In this document: one piece after another, positions 18,572 through 27,429 of the stretch
How the letters are laid out: every line of letters starts with the position of its first letter
How positions within the stretch are numbered: position 1 is the first letter of the stretch
Origin: Labrys wisconsinensis
GTDB taxonomy: Bacteria; Pseudomonadota; Alphaproteobacteria; Rhizobiales; Labraceae
Length of the DNA: 64,000 bases
Assembly (NCBI RefSeq): GCF_030814995.1
Contig: NZ_JAUSVX010000005.1
Coordinates: forward strand, 370,073-434,072
Reading direction: 5' to 3'
Made by a program: the position numbers and the translations under genes
The notes under the pieces: model-generated
Databases searched by the model: none
Told to the model about the DNA's origin: nothing
What the model saw: only the letters and a program-made list of their open reading frames with translations

Positions 18572-18593
18572 AGCAGGTTGGAGAGAACCTGCT
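18572..18593 (-). promoter_or_regulatory. Leader stem-loop 1, candidate ANTAR target
   Basis: AGCAGGTT and AACCTGCT form eight perfect pairs around a six-base loop (CTCTCC on the transcribed strand). ANTAR targets are tandem stem-loops with six-base loops upstream of or within a terminator; size and position fit, but the loop bases differ from the known consensus. Confidence 0.5.
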
Positions 18594-18622
18594 GGGCCTG
18601 GCGGCCGATGTCAGAGACGAGC

Positions 18623-18656
18623 GGGCATGATCCATGCCCATTCCATGGGCATGATT
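18623..18656. promoter_or_regulatory. Clustered GGGCATGAT repeats and palindrome over the ami start region
   Basis: CATGCCCAT-TCC-ATGGGCATG (18633-18653) is a perfect nine-base inverted repeat, and GGGCATGAT occurs twice in direct orientation (18623 and 18647). The cluster overlaps the proposed -10 box and start point, so it is better read as a protein operator than as an RNA hairpin. Confidence 0.5.
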
Positions 18657-18684
18657 AGAGCACGAGCACGCCCGGGGCTGTCAA
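18654..18684 (-). promoter_or_regulatory. Candidate promoter of the amide operon
   Basis: On the minus strand TTGACA (18684-18679) and TCTAAT (18659-18654) are separated by 19 bases. This gives a leader of about 200 bases before amiC, containing both stem-loops and the terminator. Confidence 0.5.
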
Positions 18685-18713
18685 TGGCTTTTTGCGCTGC
18701 GGCGCACCGGGGG

Positions 18714-19499
18714 TCAGGGCGCGGGCAGGACCTCCCTGGTGCGCCCGACCAGTCGGTAGACCAGGAGGCCCAGCCATTCATGCGCGGCGGTGTCGGTCAT
18801 GGTCAGGCCGGCGGCCGCCGAGGTGACCGGGCGGCGCAGGTCGGCCGGCCGGGTGCGGTAGTCGACGGGATAGGGTAGGACCGGGAACTTCACCGCGCGG
18901 AACGAGGCGACGGCCCGGGGCATGGCATAGGCCGAGGTGACCAGCAGCCAGGTCTCGCCGGCCTTGGGCTTGGCCGCGGCGAGGCTCTCGACGGCGTTCT
19001 CCCAGGTCGTGCGCGAGCGCTCCTCCACCTCGATCCGCGCCGCGGGAATGCCCAGGACGACGAGCAGGCGGCGGACGGTCTCCGATTCGCTGAGGCCCTG
19101 GGCGGACGGGGTGATGCCGCCGGACAGGATGATGCGCGCATTGGGATAGCGCCGCGCCAGCGCCGCGGTGGCGTAGATCCGTTCCGAATCGTCGTTGAGC
19201 GCCACGCTGTTGCGGTCGGCGGTGATATGGGTGTCGACGGCGCCGCCGAGCATGACGACGCCCGTGACCTCGCCCGGCAGGGTCGGCACCGGAAACCGGT
19301 CCTCCAGCGGCATCAGCACGGCCGGGCCGAGCGGCGTCCAGCCGGCGAGGACCAGCGCCGTGGCGGCAAGGCCGAGCAACCAGGCCGCGCCACGCCGGCG
19401 CCCGAGCACCAGGGCGAAGAGCCCGAGCACGGCGAGGAAGACGATCAGGTTGGAGGGCTGGAGGGCCGCTTCCACCAGTTTCGACGCGAAGAAAAGCAT
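18714..19499 (-). CDS. YdcF/DUF218-family membrane protein
   Basis: A 261-residue protein with two N-terminal membrane helices ('LIVFLAVLGLFALVLG' and 'AAWLLGLAATALVLAGW') and a DUF218 domain ('GVVMLGGAVD', 'ARIILSGGITP', 'EERSRTTWENAVES', 'WLLVTSAYAMPRAVASF'). Relatives include ElyC and SanA, involved in envelope integrity. The ATG at 19499 has AGGA seven bases upstream; an alternative GTG lies at 19523. The catalytic role of the domain is not established. Confidence 0.88.
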   Translation of the reverse strand: MLFFASKLVEAALQPSNLIVFLAVLGLFALVLGRRRGAAWLLGLAATALVLAGWTPLGPAVLMPLEDRFPVPTLPGEVTGVVMLGGAVDTHITADRNSVALNDDSERIYATAALARRYPNARIILSGGITPSAQGLSESETVRRLLVVLGIPAARIEVEERSRTTWENAVESLAAAKPKAGETWLLVTSAYAMPRAVASFRAVKFPVLPYPVDYRTRPADLRRPVTSAAAGLTMTDTAAHEWLGLLVYRLVGRTREVLPAP

Positions 19500-19574
19500 G
19501 CGGGCGTCCTGTGGGAGAGCCACACCCTAGACGGGATTCGTGAAAGCCGTCCTCAAGGCGCTCGGAAAACCTCC

Positions 19575-19700
19575 TCAGCGCCGCCCTACCGCATGGTGGC
19601 GCCTGTCCTTGATCGCGGCGATGGCCGCTTCCCGGATGCGAAGGACGAATGCTTTCGAGTAGGAATAGCGGATGACGAGGCCCGATTGTGGCTCAATCAT
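19575..19700 (-). pseudogene. Truncated PemK/MazF-like toxin remnant
   Basis: The ATG at 19700 overlaps the antitoxin stop. The frame begins 'MIEPQSGLVIRYSY', like the N-terminus of PemK-type endoribonuclease toxins, and keeps a 'KDR' motif near its end, but stops after 41 codons where intact toxins have over 100. Downstream to the YdcF gene there is no room or continuation in any frame. It is most likely a decayed toxin whose antitoxin survives. Assignment rests on the short N-terminus and the position next to a Phd-type antitoxin. Confidence 0.45.
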
Positions 19701-19941
19701 CCTTTCCGCCATCCAGCGGTGCCGACAGGCCCTGGACATAGTCGTCCGCTTCCCCGGCCAGGAGGTCATCGGCATGAACGGCGCGCTGGACGCCGCGCCC
19801 CTTCAATCGGTCGTAGTCCTCCGCCGTGAGCAGGACGAATTTGCGCTTGCCCCGGCTGGTGATGTCCACCGGCCCGCGGAAGGCCGCCTCGGTCACTTCG
19901 CCCGATTTGTTGCCGAGGTCGGTCAGGGTATAGGTCTTCAT
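19693..19941 (-). CDS. Phd/YefM-type antitoxin
   Basis: An 82-residue antitoxin-like protein: 'YTLTDLGNKSGEVTEAAFRGPVDITSRGKRKFVLLTAEDYDRLKG' is the Phd/YefM DNA-binding fold ('GEV...A...GPV.IT..GK..FVLL..EDY'). The C-terminal 'DDLLAGEADDYVQGL' would be the toxin-binding tail. A perfect 29-base inverted repeat lies 21 bases upstream, suited to autorepression. The overlapping toxin gene appears truncated, so the antitoxin may now be solitary. Confidence 0.85.
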   Translation of the reverse strand: MKTYTLTDLGNKSGEVTEAAFRGPVDITSRGKRKFVLLTAEDYDRLKGRGVQRAVHADDLLAGEADDYVQGLSAPLDGGKDD

Positions 19942-19961
19942 GGCCGGGTGCCCTCAATGTC

Positions 19962-19990
19962 CCTGAATTAGCTGAAATGGCTAATTCAGG
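19962..19990. promoter_or_regulatory. Perfect 11-base inverted repeat, candidate antitoxin operator
   Basis: CCTGAATTAGC (19962-19972), spacer TGAAATG, GCTAATTCAGG (19980-19990). It lies 21-49 bases upstream of the antitoxin start. It also overlaps the first possible ATG of the rightward UbiB frame, an argument against using that ATG as the start. Confidence 0.65.
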
Positions 19991-20084
19991 CAAGTGTTTT
20001 CACGGCTTGCCGGCGGTCCCGGCGGTTTGCCCGGCGCGGCCTCCGTGCTATCGACCGCCGACCTTCCACACGGCCCGAGGCGTC

Positions 20085-21650
20085 TTGGCATCCCTGTTCG
20101 ATCTTCTTCGTCTGACGCGGGCCGGCTGGATGCTGGCGCGCGAAGGCGCTCTCGGCCTCGCCGAGGTGGCGGAGCTGCCCGGCCCGGCGCGCCTCGCCAT
20201 CCGGCTCGGCCGCGTCATCGAGCGGCGCGGCGTCTCCGGCGGCAAGGGGCTGGCGCGGGCGTTGACCCGCCTCGGCCCGTCCTGGGTCAAGCTCGGACAG
20301 TTCCTGGCGACGCGCCCGGACGTGGTCGGCATCGCCGTCGCGCGCGACCTGGAGACGTTGCAGGACCGCATGGCGCCCTTCCCCCAGGAGGTGGCGGTCG
20401 CCGAGATCGAGAAGGCGCTGGGCGGGCCGCTCGCCAGCTTGTTCGCCGAGCTGTCGACGCCCGTGGCCGCCGCCTCGGTGGCGCAGGTGCACAAGGCGAC
20501 GGTCCGCGACGAGGCCGGCGAACGTTTCGTCGCCGTCAAGGTGCTGCGCCCGGGCATCGCGCGGCGCTTCCGCCGCGACCTCTCCACCTTCTACTTCGCC
20601 GCCCGGATGATCGAGCGGCTCGACCCGCGCTCGCGGCGGCTGCGGCCGGTGGAGGTGGTCGACACCCTGGCGCGCACCACCGCCTTCGAGATGGACTTCC
20701 GGCTCGAGGCGGCGGCGCTGTCGGAGATGGCGGAGAACATCACCGCCGACCCGGACTTCCGCATCCCGGCGCCCGACTGGAACCGCACCGCCCGCACCGT
20801 GCTGACGCTGGAATGGATCGATGGCCGGCCGCTCTCCGACGTGCCCGGCCTGGCCGCCGCCGGCCTCGACCTCAAGGACCTCGGGCGCATCATCATCCAG
20901 TCCTTCCTGCGCCACGCCATCCGCGACGGCTTCTTCCATGCCGACATGCACCAGGGCAACCTGATGATCGACGCCGAGGGCAAGCTCGTCGCCGTCGACT
21001 TCGGCATCATGGGCCGGGCCGGGCTGAAGGAGCGCCGCTTCCTGGCCGAGATCCTGCACGGCTTCATCACCCGCAATTACCGGCGCGTCGCGGAGGTGCA
21101 TTTCGAAGCCGGCTATGTTCCCGGCACCTATTCCGTCGACGACTTCGCCCAGGCCATCCGCGCCATCGGCGAGCCGATCCACCAGAAGCGCGCCGACGAG
21201 ATCTCGATGGCCAAGCTCCTGACGCTCCTGTTCGAGGTCACCGAGCTGTTCGACATGAAGACGCGGCCCGAGCTGATCCTGCTGCAGAAGACCATGGTGG
21301 TGGTGGAAGGCGTCGCCCGCACCCTCGACCCCAAGCTCGACATGTGGTCGACCGCCGATCCGGTGGTGCGCGAATGGATCGAGCGCCATCTCGGGCCGGC
21401 CGGCAGGCTGGGCGACCTCGGTACCGGCACGATGCAGGCGGCCAAGGCCTTCTCCGGCCTGCCGGCGCTCCTCGCCCGGACCCAGGGCCTGGCCGAGCGG
21501 TTGGAGAGCGCAGCCGAGCGCGGCTTCACCCTCGACCCTGCGAGCGTCGAGGCGATCGGCCGCGCCGAGGCCCGCCGGGCGCGCTGGGGCAACCGGGCGC
21601 TCTGGGTGATCGCCGCCGCGCTGGTGGTTCTGGCCTGGCGCCTCGCCTGA
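20085..21650 (+). CDS. ABC1/UbiB-family atypical kinase
   Basis: A 521-residue ABC1/ADCK/UbiB protein, an atypical kinase-fold ATPase supporting ubiquinone or lipid metabolism at the membrane. Hallmarks in order: KxGQ motif in 'PSWVKLGQFLATRPDVVG', Ala-rich loop 'AAASVAQVHKA', 'VAVKVLRPG', 'EMDFRLEAAALSEM', 'DGFFHADMHQGNLMI', 'VDFGIMGR', and a C-terminal membrane helix 'ALWVIAAALVVLAW'. The TTG start at 20085 is preferred because GAGG stands just upstream and the fold begins there; the longer frame from an ATG at 19977 adds an unrelated stretch and begins inside the antitoxin operator. Confidence 0.9.
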   Translation: MASLFDLLRLTRAGWMLAREGALGLAEVAELPGPARLAIRLGRVIERRGVSGGKGLARALTRLGPSWVKLGQFLATRPDVVGIAVARDLETLQDRMAPFPQEVAVAEIEKALGGPLASLFAELSTPVAAASVAQVHKATVRDEAGERFVAVKVLRPGIARRFRRDLSTFYFAARMIERLDPRSRRLRPVEVVDTLARTTAFEMDFRLEAAALSEMAENITADPDFRIPAPDWNRTARTVLTLEWIDGRPLSDVPGLAAAGLDLKDLGRIIIQSFLRHAIRDGFFHADMHQGNLMIDAEGKLVAVDFGIMGRAGLKERRFLAEILHGFITRNYRRVAEVHFEAGYVPGTYSVDDFAQAIRAIGEPIHQKRADEISMAKLLTLLFEVTELFDMKTRPELILLQKTMVVVEGVARTLDPKLDMWSTADPVVREWIERHLGPAGRLGDLGTGTMQAAKAFSGLPALLARTQGLAERLESAAERGFTLDPASVEAIGRAEARRARWGNRALWVIAAALVVLAWRLA

Positions 21651-21659
21651 CCTGCGCCC

Positions 21660-22718
21660 TCAGCCGCGGGCGGGTTTTGCCGTCGGCGGCTGATGCAGGG
21701 CGGTCAGCTCGACATGGTGCTGGCCCGCGGCGAGGCCGAACGCCGCCTCCGCGGCCGCGGCGAGCTCGGGGAGATAGGATTCGAGCCGGCGCCGCGCCAC
21801 GGCGCGCATCGCCTCGGGCAGGTCGGCCGGGCGGCCCGCCGTGCCCAGCCGGCGCAGCTCGGCCGGGCTGCAGCCGAAGCGGCGGCGGAAGCGATGGAAG
21901 AACACCGAGGGGTTGCCGACGCCCCGCTCGTCCATGATGCGCCCGAGCGGCGCCGATGTGGTCAGGAGGTCCTCGACCACGCCGTCGATCCGGACGTTCT
22001 GGGCATAGTCGCGGAAGCTGAGCCCGGTATGGGCCCGGAACAGCCGCGAGAGATGGCTGAGGCTGACATGCTCGGCCCGCGCGATCTCGCCCAGCGCCGG
22101 CGCGCGCCCGGGGCGGGCGAGGCCGTGCATGATGCGCAGGATGCGCTCGCGGCTCTCGGCCCGCACCGGGCCGCCGGAATGCGCGATCGGGTCGAAGGGC
22201 AGCATCCGGTAGATGTAGCAGCTCAGGGCGGTGGCCATGGTCGCGCGCACCAGCGCATCCTCCGGCCGGCGCGTGTCGTGCAGGATCATCCGGGCGATGA
22301 AGGCCTTCATCGGCAGCACGACCTTCCGGAACGGCTTGCCGTGCAGGAAGCTCTTGCAGCGATAGGCCCGCTCGGCGAAGCCCGGCAGGCCGAGGCGCTG
22401 GACATGCTCGGCGTCGAGATGGACGCCCGCGATCAGCGTGTCGTCCGAGAGCGACATCGAATTGTGCGGCACGTCGGCGTTGATGATCATCAGGTCGTCC
22501 GCATGCATGAGGCAGACGCGCCCGTCCACCACCAGCCGGGCCGTGCCTTGCAGCACGAACAGGATCTCCATCTCGCGGTGCCAGTGGAAGGGGATGTCGC
22601 GGGCGCCGTGCAGGAACGGCTTCGAGCGGGAGGCGCCGTCGAGGTCGAGCGTCTGGAAGCCATAGCCCGGGCTGCCTCCGCCGCCGTCGAATTCCGCCGA
22701 GCCCAACCTGGCGTCCAT
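21660..22718 (-). CDS. AraC-family transcriptional regulator
   Basis: A 352-residue regulator with an N-terminal cupin sensor ('HWHREMEILFVLQGTARLVVDGRVCLMHADDLMIINADVPH') and a C-terminal pair of helix-turn-helices ('LGEIARAEHVSLSHLSRLFRAHTGLSFRDYAQNVRID' and 'LGRIMDERGVGNPSVFFHRFRRRFGCSPAELR'). The ATG at 22718 has GGGAGGGACGA before it. It is divergent from the GH3 glucosidase and Pot-type transporter genes, the probable targets, with a glycoside-related inducer by inference. Confidence 0.92.
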   Translation of the reverse strand: MDARLGSAEFDGGGGSPGYGFQTLDLDGASRSKPFLHGARDIPFHWHREMEILFVLQGTARLVVDGRVCLMHADDLMIINADVPHNSMSLSDDTLIAGVHLDAEHVQRLGLPGFAERAYRCKSFLHGKPFRKVVLPMKAFIARMILHDTRRPEDALVRATMATALSCYIYRMLPFDPIAHSGGPVRAESRERILRIMHGLARPGRAPALGEIARAEHVSLSHLSRLFRAHTGLSFRDYAQNVRIDGVVEDLLTTSAPLGRIMDERGVGNPSVFFHRFRRRFGCSPAELRRLGTAGRPADLPEAMRAVARRRLESYLPELAAAAEAAFGLAAGQHHVELTALHQPPTAKPARG

Positions 22719-22917
22719 TCGTCCCTCCCGGCCGAATATCAAAAAGTGACGTTCCGAATGCACGAATACCGCATCTAGCGAGGGGCCTGGAAACAGGCTA
22801 GCGTCGCCTCAGTCTCCCGGTGGTCAGAAGGTCTATCTTCAATGACTTCGATAACCGAGGCGCGTATGAGTTGTATAACAGCGTCTGACAAAGATTGAAA
22901 CAGGCAATCGTCAAGGA

Positions 22918-25320
22918 TTGTCGGCCGATCCAGGGGTGCTCTCCGTGTGGGATATAGACGATAGCGACTTCAAGTCTCTTGTCGGAGAGATGACGTTTGC
23001 GGAGAAGATCTCATTGCTCTCCGGAAACGGCCTATGGAGGACCGCGGCCAACTATCGCCTGAATATCCCGGAAATCGTCATGACCGACGGGACCTACGGT
23101 GTGCGCTACTCCATCGAGCAGATCGAGGGGATCAACGACGATCGTACCAACCTCGAGCAATTCCTGGCGGTGGTGAACCGCCGCGCCGACCACACCGTGG
23201 CCACCGAGTTCGGCTCGACCAAGCCGGCGACCTGCTTTCCCAACGGCTCGTCCTTCGCCTGCGCCTGGGACGTCGACCTCGCCCACAGGCTGGGCGCGGC
23301 GCTGGCGGGGGAATGCCAGGCCTTCGGCGTCAACCTGCTGCTCGGGCCCGGCATCAACATCCGCCGCACCCCGCTCGCCGGCCGCGCTTACGAATATTAT
23401 GCCGAGGACCCGCTCCTGACCGGCGAGATCGCCGCCGGCGTCATCAACGGGCTGCAGGACGGCGGCGTCGGCGCCTCGCTCAAGCATTTCGCCTGCAACA
23501 ATTCCGAGGTGCAGCGCACGACCATGAGCTCGGAGGTCGACGAGCGGGCGCTGCGCGAGATCTACCTGGCGGGCTTCGAGCGGGCGATCGCCAAGAGCCG
23601 GCCCTGGACGGTGATGAGCTCCTACAACCGCCTCAACGGCGTCCAGGCGGCGGAGAACCACTGGCTTCTCACCAAGGTGCTGCGCGAGGACTGGCACTAT
23701 GACGGCGTGGTCGTGTCCGACTGGCACGGCATCAAGGATCGTCCGGCTTCGCTCCTCGCCGGCAACGATCTCGACATGCCCGAGAGCGCCGCGCGCAAGC
23801 GCCAGCTCGCCGAGGCGGTCGAGGCCGGTCGGGTGCCGATGGCGGCGCTCGACCGCTCCTGTGCCCGCGTCCTCGGTCTGGTCCGGCGCGCCAAGGCGGG
23901 AGAGATCGCCGATGCGAGCTGCGACTTCGCCGCGCATCATGCGCTGGCGCGGGCGATGGCGGCCGACTCGATCGTCCTGCTCAGGAACGAGAACGGGGCG
24001 CTGCCGCTGAAGCCCGGCCTCGTCAGCATCGCCGTGGTCGGCGACGGCGCGATCGAGCCGGTGATCCAGGGCTCGGGCTGCGCCACCACCTCCCCGACCT
24101 TCGTCGACCGTCCGCTCGACGAGATCCGGGTCCTGGCCGGACCCGGCACCCGCGTCGACCATTTCCCGGTGCAGGGCGCCGATGCGGCGGCCACGGCCGC
24201 GCTCGCCGGGCAGGCGGTCGCCGGCAGCGCCGGAGCCGACGCCGTCATCGTCTTCGCCAACACCGAATACGGCTATGACGGCGAGGGCTCGGACCGGACC
24301 CATCTCAACCTCGCCCCCGGTCAGGACGCGCTGATCGCGTCGATCGCCCGCGCCAACCCGAACACGATCGTGGTGCTGGCCTCGCCGGACGCGGTGGAGA
24401 TGCCGTGGCTCGCCGAGGTCGGCGGCGTGCTCGCCACCTTCTTCGCCGGCCAGGGCATGGGCGGGGCGGTGGCCGCGATCCTGTTCGGGCGGCACAACCC
24501 CTGCGGCAAGCTCACCGTGACCTTCCCGGCCCGGCTGGAGGACACGCCCGCCTTCCTGCACTATCCCGGCGAGAACGACCGGCACGCCTATGCCGAGGGC
24601 CTGTTCGTCGGCTACCGCTATTATGACCGCCGGCGCATCGCCCCGCTGTTCCCCTTCGGCTTCGGGCTGAGCTATGCCAGGTTCGCCTATGCCGGCCTGG
24701 AGCTCGACCGCGCCAGCCTCGACGAGGCCGACACGCTCACCGTCCGCTTTTCCCTGACCAATACGGGGACGATGGCCGGCAAGGAGATCTGCCAGGTCTA
24801 TGGCCGGCCGATCAGGCCGCGCCTCGCCCGGCCGGAGCGCGAGCTCAAGGGCTTCGCCAAGGTCGAGCTGCAGCCCGGCGAGACGAAGACGGTGGAGATC
24901 GCCGTCAGCGCCCGGGACCTGCGCTATTTCGATCCGGAGCATCGGCGCTGGCTGCTCGACGGTGGTCCGTTCGGCATCGAGGTCGGGGCCTCCTCGCGCG
25001 ACATCCGCCTCGCCGGCGAGGTCGTCTGCGCGTCGCCGCGCCTGCCGGCCCGCCGGCTCAGCGTCGAGAGCCCGCCCTTCATGATCCTGGAGGATCCGGT
25101 CGGGCGCGGGACGCTGCATGCCTTCTTCCGCAAGCGCCTCGGCCTGGACGAGGCCGGCGCCGACCAGCTCATCGCCTATTGCAGCTCGTCCTTCCTCGGC
25201 ATCCACAACACCATCTCCTGGTTCGCCGGGGAGACGATCCCGCGCGGCGAGATCGAGGCGGTGATCGACGCCATCAACGAGGCGAACGGCTGGACCGTCC
25301 GGCCCGACGCGGCCGCCTGA
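22918..25320 (+). CDS. Glycoside hydrolase family 3 beta-glucosidase
   Basis: About 800 residues. The GH3 catalytic barrel includes 'TDGTYGVRY', 'CFPNGSSFACAWD', 'LLGPGINIRRTPLAGRAYEYYAEDP', 'SLKHFACNN' and the nucleophile motif 'VVVSDWHG' with Asp at about residue 268. The second domain has 'DSIVLLRNENGALPL' and 'PFGFGLSYARFAY'; a fibronectin III-like domain follows, then a C-terminal extension of about 90 residues. No signal peptide is seen, so it acts in the cytoplasm on an imported glycoside. The first codon is uncertain: TTG at 22918 is the frame limit and GTG codons at 22936 and 22945 are alternatives. It heads an operon with a Pot-type importer. Confidence 0.92.
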   Translation: MSADPGVLSVWDIDDSDFKSLVGEMTFAEKISLLSGNGLWRTAANYRLNIPEIVMTDGTYGVRYSIEQIEGINDDRTNLEQFLAVVNRRADHTVATEFGSTKPATCFPNGSSFACAWDVDLAHRLGAALAGECQAFGVNLLLGPGINIRRTPLAGRAYEYYAEDPLLTGEIAAGVINGLQDGGVGASLKHFACNNSEVQRTTMSSEVDERALREIYLAGFERAIAKSRPWTVMSSYNRLNGVQAAENHWLLTKVLREDWHYDGVVVSDWHGIKDRPASLLAGNDLDMPESAARKRQLAEAVEAGRVPMAALDRSCARVLGLVRRAKAGEIADASCDFAAHHALARAMAADSIVLLRNENGALPLKPGLVSIAVVGDGAIEPVIQGSGCATTSPTFVDRPLDEIRVLAGPGTRVDHFPVQGADAAATAALAGQAVAGSAGADAVIVFANTEYGYDGEGSDRTHLNLAPGQDALIASIARANPNTIVVLASPDAVEMPWLAEVGGVLATFFAGQGMGGAVAAILFGRHNPCGKLTVTFPARLEDTPAFLHYPGENDRHAYAEGLFVGYRYYDRRRIAPLFPFGFGLSYARFAYAGLELDRASLDEADTLTVRFSLTNTGTMAGKEICQVYGRPIRPRLARPERELKGFAKVELQPGETKTVEIAVSARDLRYFDPEHRRWLLDGGPFGIEVGASSRDIRLAGEVVCASPRLPARRLSVESPPFMILEDPVGRGTLHAFFRKRLGLDEAGADQLIAYCSSSFLGIHNTISWFAGETIPRGEIEAVIDAINEANGWTVRPDAAA

Positions 25321-25406
25321 ACCGGCGGAGAGAAGCCCGGCCCCGCAGGCCCGCGCGGGGAGGGGCGGCAGACAAGAAGAACGGGCAACCAGACGGAGAG
25401 CGAACG

Positions 25407-26495
25407 ATGGACGAGATGCATCGCATGCCATGGGGTGCCACGACACGCCGCAGCTTCATCCGCGGCGCCGCCGCGGCCATGGCCGTCACGGCGCTGCCGC
25501 GCCGCGTCGCGGCCGCCGGCCGTACCCTGGTCGTGGCCAACTGGAAGGGCTACGGCTCCGACCTCGACTGGGCGATCGCCGACTTCAAGGCCAAGACCGG
25601 CGCCGAGGTGACGCATCAATATTTCGGCTCGGAGCAGGAACTGCTGCAGCTCCTCGCCAATGGCGGCGTCGGGCAGGTCGACGTCGCCCTGCCCAACCTC
25701 ATGTACATCAAGCCGGCGATCGACCAGGGGCTGGTCCAGCCGCTGGATACCGCCAGGATCCCGAGCTACGGCAAGGTCAGCCCCGCCTTGCGCCAGGCGG
25801 TCGCGGCCGCCGACGGCAAGGTCTATTCCGTGCCCTTCGTCTGGGGCACCAACGATCTCTTCTACAACGCCAGCGCGATCGCCGAGAAGCTCGACAGCTG
25901 GAAGGCCCTCTGGGACCCCAAGTACAAGGGACAGATCGCCTGGGTCGACGATCCCACCGCGGCGGTGTTCATCGCGGCCCTGGCGTTGGGGCAGGACCCC
26001 TACAACCCCAATCTCGACGACGTGCGCAAGGCGCTGATCGACCTCAAGGCCAACATGAAGCTGATCTACGGATCGGCGGACGACGTCATCAAGTCCTATC
26101 TCAACAAGTCGGTGACGGCCGGGCAGATCTGGTCCGACACCGCGCTCAAGATCCGCGTCCAGGACGCCAGCATCGTCTCGCTCGCCCCCAAGGAGGGCAG
26201 CATCGGCTGGCTCGACAATTGGGCGATCGTCAAGGATGCGCCCAACCCCGACCTCGCCTATGCGTGGATCGAGTTCATGACCAGCCCGGCTTTCCAGGTG
26301 CGCTGGGCCACGGACCCGGACGGCGGCTCGCCGGTGCCCTCCAACGCCGACAGCATCGCCGGGCTCGACGCCAAGACGCGCGAGCGCCTCGATGCGCGGC
26401 CCGAGCGGCTCGACCATGCCGTGATGCAGAAGGATGTGCCGCAGGACAAGCTGACGGACTGGCTGGAGCTGTGGCAGACCGTCAAGGCGAGCTGA
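25407..26495 (+). CDS. Pot-type ABC transporter substrate-binding protein (Tat signal)
   Basis: A 362-residue extracellular solute-binding protein of the spermidine/putrescine class (PotD/IdcR-like). The N-terminus has a twin-arginine signal, 'TTRRSFIRGAAAAMAVTALP', with cleavage near 'VAAA'. The mature part shows 'TLVVANWKGYGSDLDWAIADFKAKTGAEVTH', 'YSVPFVWGTNDLFYNASAI', 'IAWVDDPTAAV' and 'PKEGSIGWLDNWAIV'. It follows a cytoplasmic beta-glucosidase by 86 bases and precedes its permeases, so its cargo may be a glycosylated compound rather than a polyamine; this is inference from neighbours. Confidence 0.9.
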   Translation: MDEMHRMPWGATTRRSFIRGAAAAMAVTALPRRVAAAGRTLVVANWKGYGSDLDWAIADFKAKTGAEVTHQYFGSEQELLQLLANGGVGQVDVALPNLMYIKPAIDQGLVQPLDTARIPSYGKVSPALRQAVAAADGKVYSVPFVWGTNDLFYNASAIAEKLDSWKALWDPKYKGQIAWVDDPTAAVFIAALALGQDPYNPNLDDVRKALIDLKANMKLIYGSADDVIKSYLNKSVTAGQIWSDTALKIRVQDASIVSLAPKEGSIGWLDNWAIVKDAPNPDLAYAWIEFMTSPAFQVRWATDPDGGSPVPSNADSIAGLDAKTRERLDARPERLDHAVMQKDVPQDKLTDWLELWQTVKAS

Positions 26496-26511
26496 CGCGG
26501 GGAGGCGGGCG

Positions 26512-27429
26512 ATGAGCATGACCCTGCCGCATCCCGGGACGGCGCGCCGGCTCGGCCTTGCCCGGCTCCGGCCGGCGCCTGCCGCGATGCATGTCGCGGC
26601 CGCGCCTGCCATCCTGCTGCTGGTGCTGATGGTGCTGGCGCCGATGGCGATGCTGGCGGTCCAGAGCTTCTCCGGACCGGGCGAGGCCTTCCCCTCGCTG
26701 GCCACGGTCTCGCGGCTGTTCCGGACCGACCTCTACGGGCGCGTCCTCGCCAAGTCGATCCTGTTCTCGCTCGAGGTGACGGCGGTCACCATCGCCGTCG
26801 GCTGGCCGGCGGCCTGGGCGCTGGCGCGCCATGTGCCGACGCGCTGGCAGCCGGTGATCCTCGCCTCGCTGATCGTGCCGTTCCTCACCTCCTACCTCCT
26901 CCTGATCTACGGCATGCTGGTGCTGCTCGCCCCGGGCGGCCCGGTGGCGTGGCTGTCGCAGGCGCTCGGGTTCGGCGAGGCCGGCGCGGCGCTGCTCTAT
27001 TCGCCGGCCGCCACCTTCCTGATGCTGGTGAACGAGAGCCTCGGCTTCGTCATCATCGTGCTCTACGTCGCGGCCCAGGGCGTGCGCGAGGACCAGATCG
27101 AGGCGGTGCAGAGCCTCGGCGGCCGACGCTGGCAGGTGTTCCGGCACGCGGTCTGGCCGGCCTCGCAGCCGAGCCTGGTGACGGCCGCCATCCTCACCTT
27201 CGTGCCGACCGCGGGCATCTTCGCCGAATCCCAGATCCTGGGCGGACCCGGCAACCAGCTGATCGGCAACGTCATCAGCGACCAGATCGCCGTGATGGGC
27301 GACATGCGGTTCGGGGCGGCGCTGTCGCTGATGCTGCTGGTCTCGATCGCGGCGGTCGCCGCGGCCATCCTCGCCGTGCCGGCGGCATGGCGCATCGGCA
27401 GGGCGGCGATCCGGAGAGCCCTGCCATGA
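26512..27429 (+). CDS. ABC transporter permease, PotB type
   Basis: A 305-residue inner-membrane permease of the binding-protein-dependent transport family. Six hydrophobic helices can be traced, beginning 'AAPAILLLVLMVLAPMAMLA'; the EAA coupling loop is 'IEAVQSLGGRRWQVFRHAVWPASQPSL'. It ends with ATGA overlapping the next permease, so the two are co-translated. Confidence 0.9.
   Translation: MSMTLPHPGTARRLGLARLRPAPAAMHVAAAPAILLLVLMVLAPMAMLAVQSFSGPGEAFPSLATVSRLFRTDLYGRVLAKSILFSLEVTAVTIAVGWPAAWALARHVPTRWQPVILASLIVPFLTSYLLLIYGMLVLLAPGGPVAWLSQALGFGEAGAALLYSPAATFLMLVNESLGFVIIVLYVAAQGVREDQIEAVQSLGGRRWQVFRHAVWPASQPSLVTAAILTFVPTAGIFAESQILGGPGNQLIGNVISDQIAVMGDMRFGAALSLMLLVSIAAVAAAILAVPAAWRIGRAAIRRALP

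Noticed and set aside
18521..18593. Canonical ANTAR dual hexaloop (A at loop position 1 and G at position 4).
   Set aside because: The stems and spacing fit but neither apical loop has these bases on the transcribed strand, so only a candidate antitermination leader is claimed.
19977..20084. Upstream ATG start for the UbiB gene, giving a 557-residue protein.
   Set aside because: The extra 36 residues have no resemblance to the family, and the ATG lies inside the antitoxin operator palindrome.
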